This document shows, piece by piece, positions 7,649 through 15,006 of a stretch of 64,000 nucleotides of DNA. Origin of the DNA: Cardiobacteriaceae bacterium. GTDB lineage: Bacteria > Pseudomonadota > Gammaproteobacteria > Cardiobacteriales > Cardiobacteriaceae. The notes under the pieces are model-generated. The model saw nothing but the letters and a program-made list of their open reading frames with translations. It did no database searches and was not told the DNA's origin. How positions within the stretch are numbered: position 1 is the stretch's first letter; each line of letters starts with the position of its first letter. The DNA lies in assembly GCA_030529365.1 (NCBI GenBank), contig JAUMXB010000009.1:1-64000 (forward strand). Direction: 5' to 3'. Both the position numbers and the translations under genes were made by a program.

Positions 7649-7960
7649 TCAGATAATAGCGGCAATGCCTTTGGTTTTCGCCAGTGTCAGCAGTTTCAGG
7701 GTAGCGCCGCCAGGGCGCTTGATACCGCGCTCCCAATCGGAAACCTGCTTGCTGCTCACGTTGAGATAGTGGGCGAATACGGCCTGCGAAAGCGATTCCT
7801 GCAAGCGGATGGCGCGGATTTCGTCACCGCTCAATGGGGTAACGGGCGTCAGGCAGGCTTCATCGAATTCGCGCATGGTTTTCTTGTCCAGCAGCCCGGC
7901 ATCATGCAGGCCGCTGGCAGTTTCATGGATGGCCGCGAAGGCGTCGCTTTTGTACTTCAT
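7649..7960 (-). CDS. Orphan HTH antitoxin/regulator (HigA-2/NadS-like)
   Basis: The 103-aa product has an N-terminal acidic segment (DAFAAIHETASGLHDAGLL) followed by LSGDEIRAIRLQESLSQ and an XRE helix-turn-helix ending WERGIKRPGGATLKLL, as in antitoxins of HigB-2/NadT pairs. No toxin ORF is seen upstream; the 270 bp before it hold iterons and a terminator. ATG 7960 was chosen as family-like; ATG 7969 is three codons upstream, and neither has a clear RBS. Confidence 0.7.
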   Translation of the reverse strand: MKYKSDAFAAIHETASGLHDAGLLDKKTMREFDEACLTPVTPLSGDEIRAIRLQESLSQAVFAHYLNVSSKQVSDWERGIKRPGGATLKLLTLAKTKGIAAII

Positions 7961-8055
7961 GGATTGCATCCAGCCGGGAATCTGTCCGCCACAGTAGGAC
8001 ACTTGCCATGCGCTGGCAAGGATGGCACCCCGGCACGCGTATAAAGATGCAAAAA

Positions 8056-8151
8056 CATGTCGCCACATTCGCCACATGGGGCGAGTTGTCGCCACAGATT
8101 TTTTAACCATATGAATTTCATGAAGAATAAAAATGTGGCGACGTGGCGAAT
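8056..8151. repeat. CGCCAC iterons, possible replication or primase-binding site
   Basis: Copies of TGTCGCCAC/TTCGCCAC occur at about 8058-8066, 8068-8075 and 8087-8095. Two more lie in inverse orientation at 8132-8151 (GTGGCGAC, GTGGCGAA). They lie directly downstream of the primase gene, in a gap without genes. P4-type primases bind iterons at their own origin, so an ori/crr-like function is plausible but inferred. Confidence 0.45.
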
Positions 8152-8191
8152 AAAAACCGTGTTTTTCCTTATACGCGCGCGCGAGGAGCAT

Positions 8192-8220
8192 AAAAAACCG
8201 CCCATGTTCGGGCGGTCTTT
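8192..8220 (-). terminator. Terminator after the primase gene
   Basis: GACCGCCC / GGGCGGTT stem with loop gaacat and a T-run on the minus strand, just beyond the primase stop at 8229. Confidence 0.75.
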
Positions 8221-8228
8221 CCTGGTCG

Positions 8229-9547
8229 TTATTCGCTGTCTGGCGGTTCGGGCGGGGCGATGCCAACAAGCACATAGAAGCGCACCTGCCTTTCACCCAA
8301 TCGCCGTTTAACCTGCCAGCCCTTGTCTTTTTCATCGCGCTTCAGCCACTGAATGCCATGCAGCACTTCGCAGACTTTGCGCTTGTCGAAGCCTTTGCAG
8401 ATTTCATCCACGAAGACAGGGGGGATTATCCAGTATTCCACGTCGTTGCCCTGCTCTGTCGGCTTGCGGTAGCCCGCATGGTCTGCCCATGCCTGGGGTC
8501 GGTGTTCCAGTCGATGAAGCGGCAGGTGTTGGCATGGCGCCGCATGAAGTCTTCGGCCTGCTCGATGATACGCGCGTCTTCGTATTTGCCGCTGCCGTGG
8601 TTGGTGTACCAGTCGTCGAAGCATTGGCGGATGCCTGCTTTCATGGCGCGGTGCATGAGTTCGCGCCCTGCCCGCCAGCCCTGGCCGTGGGGGTCGTGGT
8701 CGCAGTAGATGGCGAGTTCGCGCACCTGGGGAAGTTCGAGGTGTTGCAGGCCGTGAGCAGAGCCGCACGCCCACACCGGCCAGCCACTGATTTCGCGCAC
8801 GGCAAGCGCGCTTTCGATGCCTTCGGTCACGGCCAGCCTGTCGGTTGGCTGATAGAGGCGGATGGCACAGCCTTTCAATGCGCCGGGATAACGGCTGCGC
8901 ATCTTCTTGGCAGGCAAGAGGCCGTCCACGCCGTGGAGAATGAGCTTGCGCCCTTCGTGCAGCCAGGTGATGTGCAGGCCCTGCATGTGGCCGCGAATGT
9001 TGCTGAAGGCGGCCAGCATCGCAGGGTAATGCCCGAGGATTTCGCCGTTGTGCCAGTAGGGCAGCGCGGGATGGTGGCGCAGGTCGAGGCCGTCATGAAG
9101 CGCTTTCCAGTCAAGCCCCCTGCCCTGCAAATAGGCGCAAACGGGGTCAGATGCGACGACGGGGCGGCTTTCCAGCCACAGCATACCCAAGATGCGCTTT
9201 TGGTCTTTAAACGGCGCAGAAGCGATTCTGGGCGCTTTTCGGGGTTTGGGAATGCTCTCCCCTTCCCGCAAGCCCAAAACGCCTGCCACGGCGTTTACGG
9301 CGCGCCTGAAGTCGCAATCGAGGTAATGCTGCACGAGATGGAAGCCGTCGCCGCCGCCGTTGCCGTAGTGGCTGCAAATGAAGCTGCCGGTGCCGTTCAC
9401 GTCGTCAAAGCGGAAGCGGTCGCGTCCGCCACAGGCGGGGCAGGGTTTGTGGCGGTTGGTCAGCACTTCGGCAGGAATGCCGAGGGCGGGCAGGATGTCG
9501 CGCCATTGCCCGCGTGCATGGTCCCGCACGGTGTCAGTGAAGGACAT
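8229..9547 (-). pseudogene. P4-alpha-like primase with zinc finger and Toprim, frameshifted
   Basis: The N-terminal frame (start ATG 9547) carries a CHC2-type zinc finger (CPACGGRDRFRF ... SFICSHYGNGGG, about residues 38-70) and a Toprim domain (AVTEGIESALAV, then LAIYCDHD). It stops early after a stretch of unrelated residues. A second frame down to 8229 holds the expected C terminus (KPTEQGNDVEYWIIP ... DEICKGFDKRKV), typical of phage primase-helicase ends. The frames join if one base is added to a run of four Cs (minus strand; 8495-8498 on plus), giving ~439 aa. No helicase Walker motifs are seen, so it is a primase-only form. Confidence 0.75.
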
Positions 9548-9848
9548 GGCGGCCTCCAAAGGGGGTGTCACTTTGTGCCCACCCTTGCAATTGTTCCAGC
9601 ATGGCGGAAATTTCATCACGGTGGCAATTGACGCTTTGCGCCGCCTCCAGCAGGACGGTTTCCGGGTCTTCTCCGGCGGCCAGCGCCTCCAGAAGCGCTT
9701 GCAGCATGGCTTCCGCGCCGGTGAGTTCGGCCACGAAAAGTTCGGCGATATGCTGCATGCTGTCGCGATGGGCAGGCGTGGCGTAGGGGATGGTGTCGCG
9801 CATTTGCGAGAGCAGCGCGTAGGCTTCGAGATATTGGGTGTAATTCAT
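9534..9848 (-). CDS. Hypothetical island protein, mostly helical
   Basis: The 104-aa product starts MNYTQYLEAYALLSQM. It is Ala/Leu/Glu-rich, predicted helical, and has no motif I recognise. GAGG lies upstream of ATG 9848. Its end overlaps the primase start by 14 bp, so it is probably co-transcribed and possibly translationally coupled. Confidence 0.6.
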   Translation of the reverse strand: MNYTQYLEAYALLSQMRDTIPYATPAHRDSMQHIAELFVAELTGAEAMLQALLEALAAGEDPETVLLEAAQSVNCHRDEISAMLEQLQGWAQSDTPFGGRHVLH

Positions 9849-9856
9849 GGCGTGCC

Positions 9857-10180
9857 TCAATGCAAGAGCGGTTTGCTGGTGACGTCGAAGCCCAATTCGC
9901 GACGGCGTTCTGCGATGGCTGCCGCAAGCAGGGTCGCTAGTAGTTGGTGGTTGGCAAGGATGGGGTCGATTTTTTCGTGCAGGCCGTCGAACAGGTCGGG
10001 GCTTTGCAGCGCCAGCCATGCCAGGATTTCATGCGCGACGGCGGCAGCGCCGTTGGCTTCGGCGCGCGCGGCGTTGCAGTCGGCCATGAGTTGGAGAAGG
10101 TCGCCCTGGTCGGCACGGGACGCACGGCGGGCAAGCTCGCCCAGTCGGGGGGCGAGGTAGAGATGCGGGAAGTAATTCAT
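9857..10180 (-). CDS. Hypothetical island protein
   Basis: The 107-aa product starts MNYFPHLYLAPRLGEL with RBS AGGAG in front of ATG 10180. It is helical, Ala/Leu-rich and without a recognised domain. It shares the MNY start and general helical character with the next gene (9534-9848). It is the first gene after an AAGCGCTT element that splits this operon. Confidence 0.6.
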   Translation of the reverse strand: MNYFPHLYLAPRLGELARRASRADQGDLLQLMADCNAARAEANGAAAVAHEILAWLALQSPDLFDGLHEKIDPILANHQLLATLLAAAIAERRRELGFDVTSKPLLH

Positions 10181-10204
10181 GATTTTCTCCTGAAAACCAT
10201 GATG

Positions 10205-10280
10205 ATTTTTTCTCACCCTGAAGCGTTTTCCATGAGAAATTCTCTCATCATAAGCGCTTCCTGATGGTAAAAAACCATCA
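10205..10280. repeat. AAGCGCTT intergenic element (copy 2, inside the island)
   Basis: Core AAGCGCTT at 10251-10258, with a decayed partner core (GAAGCGTTTT) at ~10219. TTTTTTCTCA and TGGTAAAAAACCATCA flank them. This is the only copy within the island. Confidence 0.75.
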
Positions 10281-10297
10281 TGTAGAGTGAAAAAATA

Positions 10298-10570
10298 TCA
10301 GAGCGCAGTCAGGCGGTCGTAAAGCGCGTATTCGCCTTTCTCGCGCCAGTTCAGCACGAGATAGAGCATATGTTCATGCTCGGCGATATAGGCAGCCACG
10401 GCGCGCTTTGCCGCCCCTCTCGAGGGGAAATGCCCCAGCACCTGCCAGCGCAACAAGTGCAGGTCGGCTTGTGGCGGCTGGTCGGGATGGGCAATGGCAA
10501 CGGCAGCCAAACACGGCTTGGGCGGCTTGGGCGCTTGTTTCACCTTGGGCGGATGCTTTATCGCGTTCAT
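10298..10570 (-). CDS. Hypothetical island protein
   Basis: The 90-aa product has a Pro/Lys-rich N terminus (KHPPKVKQAPKPPKP) and a C-terminal part LHLLRWQVLGHFPSRGAAKRAVAAY that may form a small alpha/beta fold. The family is not recognised. Its start overlaps the end of the upstream gene by 4 bp (ATGA), which supports one operon. Confidence 0.55.
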   Translation of the reverse strand: MNAIKHPPKVKQAPKPPKPCLAAVAIAHPDQPPQADLHLLRWQVLGHFPSRGAAKRAVAAYIAEHEHMLYLVLNWREKGEYALYDRLTAL

Positions 10571-10947
10571 GCGTCACCTCCCAAGTGCTGAGATGCGGTG
10601 TGAATGCATGCCTGGATGCCGACGATTTCCGGCAGCAGGCCGCCACAAAGAGCCGTCAGCGTCGTCATAGCGCGGGCAGCCGTTTGGGCTTCCACATTGA
10701 GGGGCTTGTCGCTTTGCTGCCAGTCGTTGTAGATGCGGGCGAAAGTTTCCAGCAGTTCAGCAATATCCGACAGCGCGCATTCGCAACAGGAATCGATGTA
10801 GGAGAGCGCTTCCGCATTGAGGCCAAAGGCTTCGGCGGGCTGGCCGTATTGGCGATAATAGGCTTGCAGGGCAGCGAGAACAGGGGCGTTTTCCAGCAGA
10901 CCGGCAAGGCCGCTGTAACGGGATTTGGAGAGAGAAACAGTTTTCAT
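10567..10947 (-). CDS. Hypothetical island protein, Cys-containing helical
   Basis: The 126-aa product starts MKTVSLSKSRYSGLAGLLEN and contains IDSCCECALSDIAELLETFARIY. The Cys cluster CCEC near residue 53 is notable but matches no metal motif I can name. It overlaps both neighbours by 4 bp, so it is an operon member. Confidence 0.55.
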   Translation of the reverse strand: MKTVSLSKSRYSGLAGLLENAPVLAALQAYYRQYGQPAEAFGLNAEALSYIDSCCECALSDIAELLETFARIYNDWQQSDKPLNVEAQTAARAMTTLTALCGGLLPEIVGIQACIHTASQHLGGDA

Positions 10948-11984
10948 GATGGCACCTCTTGTGTTGTGAAGGCCGCGCTCTGGCTGCTATTCCAGATGGC
11001 GGCGTGGCGACAGGGGTTAGCAGACCGGCACAAGAAACCGGCAAGCCCTAAGGCTTCCCCCGCCACCACTCCATAACGAGATGCATAGGCGGATTTCGGG
11101 CATAAAAATACCGTCATGAGACGGCTTACCCGTCTTGTGTTCAGCCTGCTAAAGCCGGTTGCCGATGTTGCGGCAACGCGGGCATTGTGGGCTGGCCGTG
11201 GGGTGGTGTCAAGGGGGGAATGGTGACAGCGCTTGCGTGCTGCTATCATTGCCCCGTCTCCGGCCATGCCGGTTGAAGTCTGCATCCCTTCGGGTCGATG
11301 CAGCAAGGCGGGCGCAATGCCCGCTTTTTGGTTGCTTCCATTCCCCGCCAAGGATGCACTCTTATTGGCGATGGCAGCGAATTCTGCTTGTTCCGAGGAA
11401 GAAAAAAACCTGCTTGTGGCGGGGTCTTGAGAGAGTGGGGATTGACTCAGGGCGTCCGGGGCGGATTTTTCGCCGCCTGGTGCAGGGCTTCTATCATCAT
11501 TTGCGCGCTCATTTCCGCGCGTACCTTGCGTGAAAGCCGCATACGTTCGGGGATGGACATGGCCCTGTAGGCTTGCACGGTCAAGGGCGCTTCGGAAGGC
11601 GCGCTCGGCTTGCTCTTGGGTGACATCGGGAATTTCCTCTATGGGGATAAGACGGGTACTGTCCAGACTGTCGCCATCGTTCCAGATGGCGCGGATGCGT
11701 ACCCTGTCCTTGTCATTGTACCCTTCTGAAAGCATCTTGATAAATCGCCTTGGTTGTACATGGGCTTCGGCGAATACGTCAACCGGCACTGAACGGCCCG
11801 TTTCGATAGCGCGCTTTCTGTCGTCGGTTGAAGTAAAGCGCTTGTTCAATTTGCGTTGCTGGCTTTTCCAGTCCATGCCCATGCCATCCACGATGGGACG
11901 CATGGCGACAAAGGGCTGCTCGTGATGGTCTATCAGCACCAGCGGTTTATCGTGGAAGGGTATGGTGATGCGCACGGTTTTCAT
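10944..11984 (-). CDS. Fusion of P22_AR_N antirepressor domain with Ash/Icd-like tail
   Basis: The ORF encodes 346 aa. Residues ~1-110 are a P22_AR_N phage antirepressor N-terminal domain (TIPFHDKPLVLID, FVAMRPIVDGMGMDW, then KRFTS). Residues ~200-346 look like Ash/Icd-like phage proteins (TGFSRLNTRRVSRLM, YASRYGVVAGEALGLAGFL). A low-complexity linker joins them. In phages these are usually separate genes, so either a deletion fused them or the second part has its own internal start. It overlaps neighbours by 4 bp on both sides. Confidence 0.65.
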   Translation of the reverse strand: MKTVRITIPFHDKPLVLIDHHEQPFVAMRPIVDGMGMDWKSQQRKLNKRFTSTDDRKRAIETGRSVPVDVFAEAHVQPRRFIKMLSEGYNDKDRVRIRAIWNDGDSLDSTRLIPIEEIPDVTQEQAERAFRSALDRASLQGHVHPRTYAAFTQGTRGNERANDDRSPAPGGEKSAPDALSQSPLSQDPATSRFFSSSEQAEFAAIANKSASLAGNGSNQKAGIAPALLHRPEGMQTSTGMAGDGAMIAARKRCHHSPLDTTPRPAHNARVAATSATGFSRLNTRRVSRLMTVFLCPKSAYASRYGVVAGEALGLAGFLCRSANPCRHAAIWNSSQSAAFTTQEVPS

Positions 11985-12655
11985 GGGCGCACCTCCAGAC
12001 GAAGGGTTTGCAGTCTGGCCTTGCGCTGCTCACGCGGCACATGGTTGGCTATCAGGAAGGTATTTTCCGCTTGTATCGCCTCCAGTTGTGCGAGTTGCTC
12101 CATTGGGAGTGCATCGCGGTCGATGGCTTTATATTCGCCAGTCAGCGCGGCATTCTCCAGCAGCGCTTCGTTGATGAAATGATAGGGCTTCACGTCCTTG
12201 CCTGCGGCTGCCAGATTGTGCGCAATGAAGCGGTTTTTCAGCTTGGTCAGGGTGCGCAAGTCATGGCGGTGCTGCTCCCATACCGGCTGATTGGTCAGCA
12301 GGGCTTCGATTTGCTCGTCGCACCAGACAGCAAAGCCGGCGTCCAGCCATTGGGCAAAGCGGATGGCGAGTTTGGGATGCAGCCATGTGCCGCCATTTTT
12401 ACCGCGCCGGGAAATGACGAAGTGAGATTTTCCCACTTCGTAAAACCGGGATTTTCCCGTATTTACCGCGTCAGCATTTTCCCGTTTGCGGGTTTCGCGC
12501 TCGCACAAGGCAGCGATGTAGCGTTCCGTTTCCGGCAGACGCAACCACTCGTAAACCTGCTTGCCAAACAGGGCGGCAATTTCCGTTGCATTGAACCATG
12601 CGTCGCGGCTGGCATGAATCATCATGCCCTGGTAGTCGAGAGGAAGCGCTTTCAT
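11981..12655 (-). CDS. KilA-N domain protein
   Basis: The 224-aa product has a KilA-N DNA-binding domain over residues ~1-105 (IHASRDAWFNATEIAALFGK ... YEWLRLPETERYI, then GGTWLHPKLAIRFAQWLDAG). The C-terminal half is helical and unrecognised. KilA-N proteins are phage or plasmid regulators or antirepressor-like factors. ATG 12655 overlaps the upstream gene by 4 bp. A longer start at 12703 would run into that gene. Confidence 0.85.
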   Translation of the reverse strand: MKALPLDYQGMMIHASRDAWFNATEIAALFGKQVYEWLRLPETERYIAALCERETRKRENADAVNTGKSRFYEVGKSHFVISRRGKNGGTWLHPKLAIRFAQWLDAGFAVWCDEQIEALLTNQPVWEQHRHDLRTLTKLKNRFIAHNLAAAGKDVKPYHFINEALLENAALTGEYKAIDRDALPMEQLAQLEAIQAENTFLIANHVPREQRKARLQTLRLEVRP

Positions 12656-13038
12656 CGTGCGGCCTCCCTGCGTGCCTTTCTGGCCGCAAACACGCTTTGG
12701 CAATAGTCGGCAACGGCCTGCGCATCCAATTGCTCGCGCTGGCGCTCCGAGAGGCGATAACGGGCATAGGTGGCGGTGCGTCCGTCCTTGGTGGGCGCGG
12801 TTTCGTTGTCGGTGTGGATGTTCAAGCCCAATTTTCGCAGGTCGTATATCGCACCGGATAGGCGCGTTGTGCTCATGTCGCGGGTGGCGTCGTGCTGGGT
12901 GATGCTCTCACCACGCAACAGGCGGGCACAGACTTCGGCCTGCACGCTGCCCAGTTTCGCCGGAAAACGCGGGGTGGTATGATGCGCATCCGATTCATGC
13001 GCAAGGCTGCCCTTCGGGGCGGCTTTTTTTGTGCTCAT
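12652..13038 (-). CDS. Island regulator with predicted winged helix
   Basis: The 128-aa product has a middle section (AEVCARLLRGESITQHDATRD, LSGAIYDLRKLGLNI) resembling the winged-helix domain of phage proteins that follow alpA-like genes. Its N terminus is Lys/Ser-rich. It was not assigned to a named family. It lies 4 bp after the alpA-like gene. Confidence 0.6.
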   Translation of the reverse strand: MSTKKAAPKGSLAHESDAHHTTPRFPAKLGSVQAEVCARLLRGESITQHDATRDMSTTRLSGAIYDLRKLGLNIHTDNETAPTKDGRTATYARYRLSERQREQLDAQAVADYCQSVFAARKARREAAR

Positions 13039-13041
13039 CCG

Positions 13042-13275
13042 TCAGCCCTCCGCATTCTGCTTATCCAGCCAGTCGAGGATTTCGCCATAGACGAAAAACG
13101 ACAGTTGGGAATCGGGATATTTGCGCGGTTTGGGAAACTTGCCCTTGGCTATCAGGCGGCGGATGGTCATTTCCGACAGGCCGGTAATGCCTTTGCGCTG
13201 GTGTTTGCGGCTGCTCACCAAATCAGCCATGCGCACATGGGCTTCACGGGGCAGATTCAGATATGGGGTTTTCAT
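13042..13275 (-). CDS. AlpA-family excisionase/transcriptional regulator
   Basis: The 77-aa product has an HTH_17/AlpA domain: GITGLSEMTIRRLIAKGKFP followed by a short strand and ILDWLDKQ. AlpA proteins activate or assist island excision. GGAG lies upstream of ATG 13275. The promoter region before it carries GGGGTTAACCCC-type palindromes (13333-13434), which may be its operators. Confidence 0.8.
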   Translation of the reverse strand: MKTPYLNLPREAHVRMADLVSSRKHQRKGITGLSEMTIRRLIAKGKFPKPRKYPDSQLSFFVYGEILDWLDKQNAEG

Positions 13276-13332
13276 GATGTTCTCCGTTAAGCGCTGCGGG
13301 GTGCAGCGATACGGAGATTCTTCCACGACATT

Positions 13333-13585
13333 AAGGGGTTAACTCAAGCGCTTTAGTGTTTAACCCTTCCAAGATAAAGGGGGTTAACCCCCTCCCCAAC
13401 ATAGATGAAACAAGGAGAGAAGGGGTTAACCCTTTTCCTTTTTCCCATGGTTTTTAAAGGCTGGCGGCCGAGCAATAGTATCTATCCGGTTAATCACTGC
13501 CGGAAGGGGTTTAACCCCTGCCTTTCTCTCATAGATTTCAGATATTTTTTCTCTTGTACATAAAGACTTAAGGGGTTTAACCCCC
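13333..13585. repeat. Six AAGGGGTTAACCC palindromic iterons
   Basis: Copies lie at 13333-13345, 13355-13368, 13377-13393, 13420-13434, 13504-13519 and 13570-13585. Each is built on GGGGTTAACCC or GGGGTTTAACCCC. Four lie between alpA and the next gene; two lie inside that gene and encode its AGVKPL peptide repeat. They could be operators for an island regulator or replication iterons. Confidence 0.7.
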
Positions 13586-14127
13586 GCTGGGGTTTTATCC
13601 CACAATATCTGCGATATTTCGTTGGCGGTTTCCAACTCCGGGTTTTCATGCTTGGGAATATAAGGGATTTGTTGAATGACAGTCTGTGGGGAATCGTTTG
13701 ATTTTGGTTGCAAGCTGGCTGTTTCAATTTTTTGTTTCAAAGTTTGCTTTATGGTTGGAATCCGCTGTTTTCTCGCCCATTCAACAATAGCCATTTGTTG
13801 AACGGTTGTCATGCCTATATCAATATCGTGATAGCTGAAAATTGCCTTTTGTTGATTTGCCAGCTCAACACCACACCCATCTTGGTAACGCAGATACAGT
13901 TCATGGGCAATCAGCGTACGGAGCGCTATCCCAGTAGTAAATGCCTGCTGTGCAATACGTGCGCGTCTGATTTGTGCGAGATGGAATTTAGGCAAGTTGT
14001 GGTATCCATAGAAAGCTGGATCAATACCTGCCCATATCAGGATTGCCTGCTCCAGTGTCCATATGGGCACATATGCCCAATCAGTTAAATCCGGCAAATC
14101 TTGCGCTGTGATAGATGATTCTTCCAT
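13426..14127 (-). CDS. Hypothetical island protein, relatively AT-rich
   Basis: The 233-aa product starts MEESSITAQDLPDLTDW and contains WTLEQAILIWAGIDPAFYGY, which resembles the N terminus of a group of small island proteins with no assigned function. GGGAGG lies before ATG 14127. Codon use is more AT-rich than in the neighbours, suggesting a different origin. The C-terminal part contains AGVKPLKSL and AGVKPLPAV, encoded by the GGGGTTTAACCCC iterons. Confidence 0.65.
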   Translation of the reverse strand: MEESSITAQDLPDLTDWAYVPIWTLEQAILIWAGIDPAFYGYHNLPKFHLAQIRRARIAQQAFTTGIALRTLIAHELYLRYQDGCGVELANQQKAIFSYHDIDIGMTTVQQMAIVEWARKQRIPTIKQTLKQKIETASLQPKSNDSPQTVIQQIPYIPKHENPELETANEISQILWDKTPAGVKPLKSLCTREKISEIYERKAGVKPLPAVINRIDTIARPPAFKNHGKKEKG

Positions 14128-14313
14128 AACGCCTCCCAAGCGTTCCCCAATGAAGATGCCGTGCCAGCGGGTTGGGTTGCCCGTTTTCGCCCCGTCGGGC
14201 TAGGCACGGCAAAGCTGATATGCGTTTTCGGAGCAGTACGCGCACGCGCGCGAGGCCTTCCCGTTGATTGAAAAGCAAAGTGTGAATTTGCGCGGGCTGG
14301 CCGGTGCATGCAT

Positions 14314-14862
14314 TCAATCCTCAAAATCCACAGGGCGGCGTTGCGCTTTGCTGCGTGGCGGGATGTCCAGCTCAATATCGGCAACGTCTGGATGAACGAG
14401 GTGGGTCAGCGCTTCCCAGGCGCTTCTTCGTCGTGGTGTTTCTGGGGGAATGCCTTGGCACATGTCGAGATAAACGCGCAGGCTAGTTTCCCCTTCGCGG
14501 CGCAGGCTGTCGATGTCTTTCGCGTAGAAGTCCGCGCCGCCATGCAGGCCGATGAATTCGCCGCGTAGCATGTCGGTTTGCGGGGAATAACTGATAATGG
14601 CCTTGTGGTTATTGATGGTCATGGCGCTATCGGCTTCGGCGATAAAGCGCGCCAGTATTTGCCTGATGAGCGGCTGATAACCGACGCCGTGCTGTTTGGC
14701 GATGGCTTTCAGGTCATCAATCATTCCCTTCTGCATGCGGATGGAGATGGGCTTCAATCCCAGCGCTTCATCGACAGCGGCAGCATCTACAGTGGATTTG
14801 CGCACATGCTCTTCACTGGCGCCCAGTTCGCGGCTTTCCCATTGTTCAGTGTTATCGCTCAT
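14314..14862 (-). CDS. Fused BrnA-like and HicB-like antitoxin domains
   Basis: The 182-aa product has residues ~1-85 resembling BrnA/CopG-type ribbon-helix-helix antitoxins (LKPISIRMQKGMIDDL, GYQPLIRQILARFI). From residue ~89 (MTINNHKAIISY, MLRGEFIGLHGGADFYA, LRREGETSLRVYLDM) it resembles a HicB antitoxin. These are normally separate genes, and here no stop separates them. No BrnT or HicA toxin is visible on either side. ATG 14862 fits the BrnA start. The C-terminal tail (RSKAQRRPVDFED) is basic then acidic. Confidence 0.65.
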   Translation of the reverse strand: MSDNTEQWESRELGASEEHVRKSTVDAAAVDEALGLKPISIRMQKGMIDDLKAIAKQHGVGYQPLIRQILARFIAEADSAMTINNHKAIISYSPQTDMLRGEFIGLHGGADFYAKDIDSLRREGETSLRVYLDMCQGIPPETPRRRSAWEALTHLVHPDVADIELDIPPRSKAQRRPVDFED

Positions 14863-14970
14863 GATGGCTGCCCGTATATACGATGGCGGAATCCTATCAC
14901 AGCGCCAATCTACAAGCACCAGCTTTTATCACCGCTATTCAAAAGGTTGTTAGGTTTTGTTTGGGTTGAT

Positions 14971-14990
14971 GACGGTATTTTTGACGGTAT
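14971..14990 (+). repeat. GACGGTATTTTTGACGGTAT, copy downstream of int
   Basis: A 20-bp sequence with GACGGTAT given twice. The exact reverse complement lies just upstream of the integrase gene at 16308-16327. Candidate integrase arm-type or regulatory site. Confidence 0.6.
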
Positions 14991-15006
14991 TTCCGGCTTT
15001 AAATTG

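Noticed and set aside
8489-9631. 380-codon plus-strand frame opposite the primase
   Set aside because: Antisense shadow; the zinc finger and Toprim motifs are on the minus strand.
14081-14384. Short ORFs between the 13426-14127 gene and the BrnA/HicB fusion
   Set aside because: Two overlapping frames resemble the recurring FAVPSPTGRKRATQPAG peptide of phage islands, but neither has a clear start or RBS.
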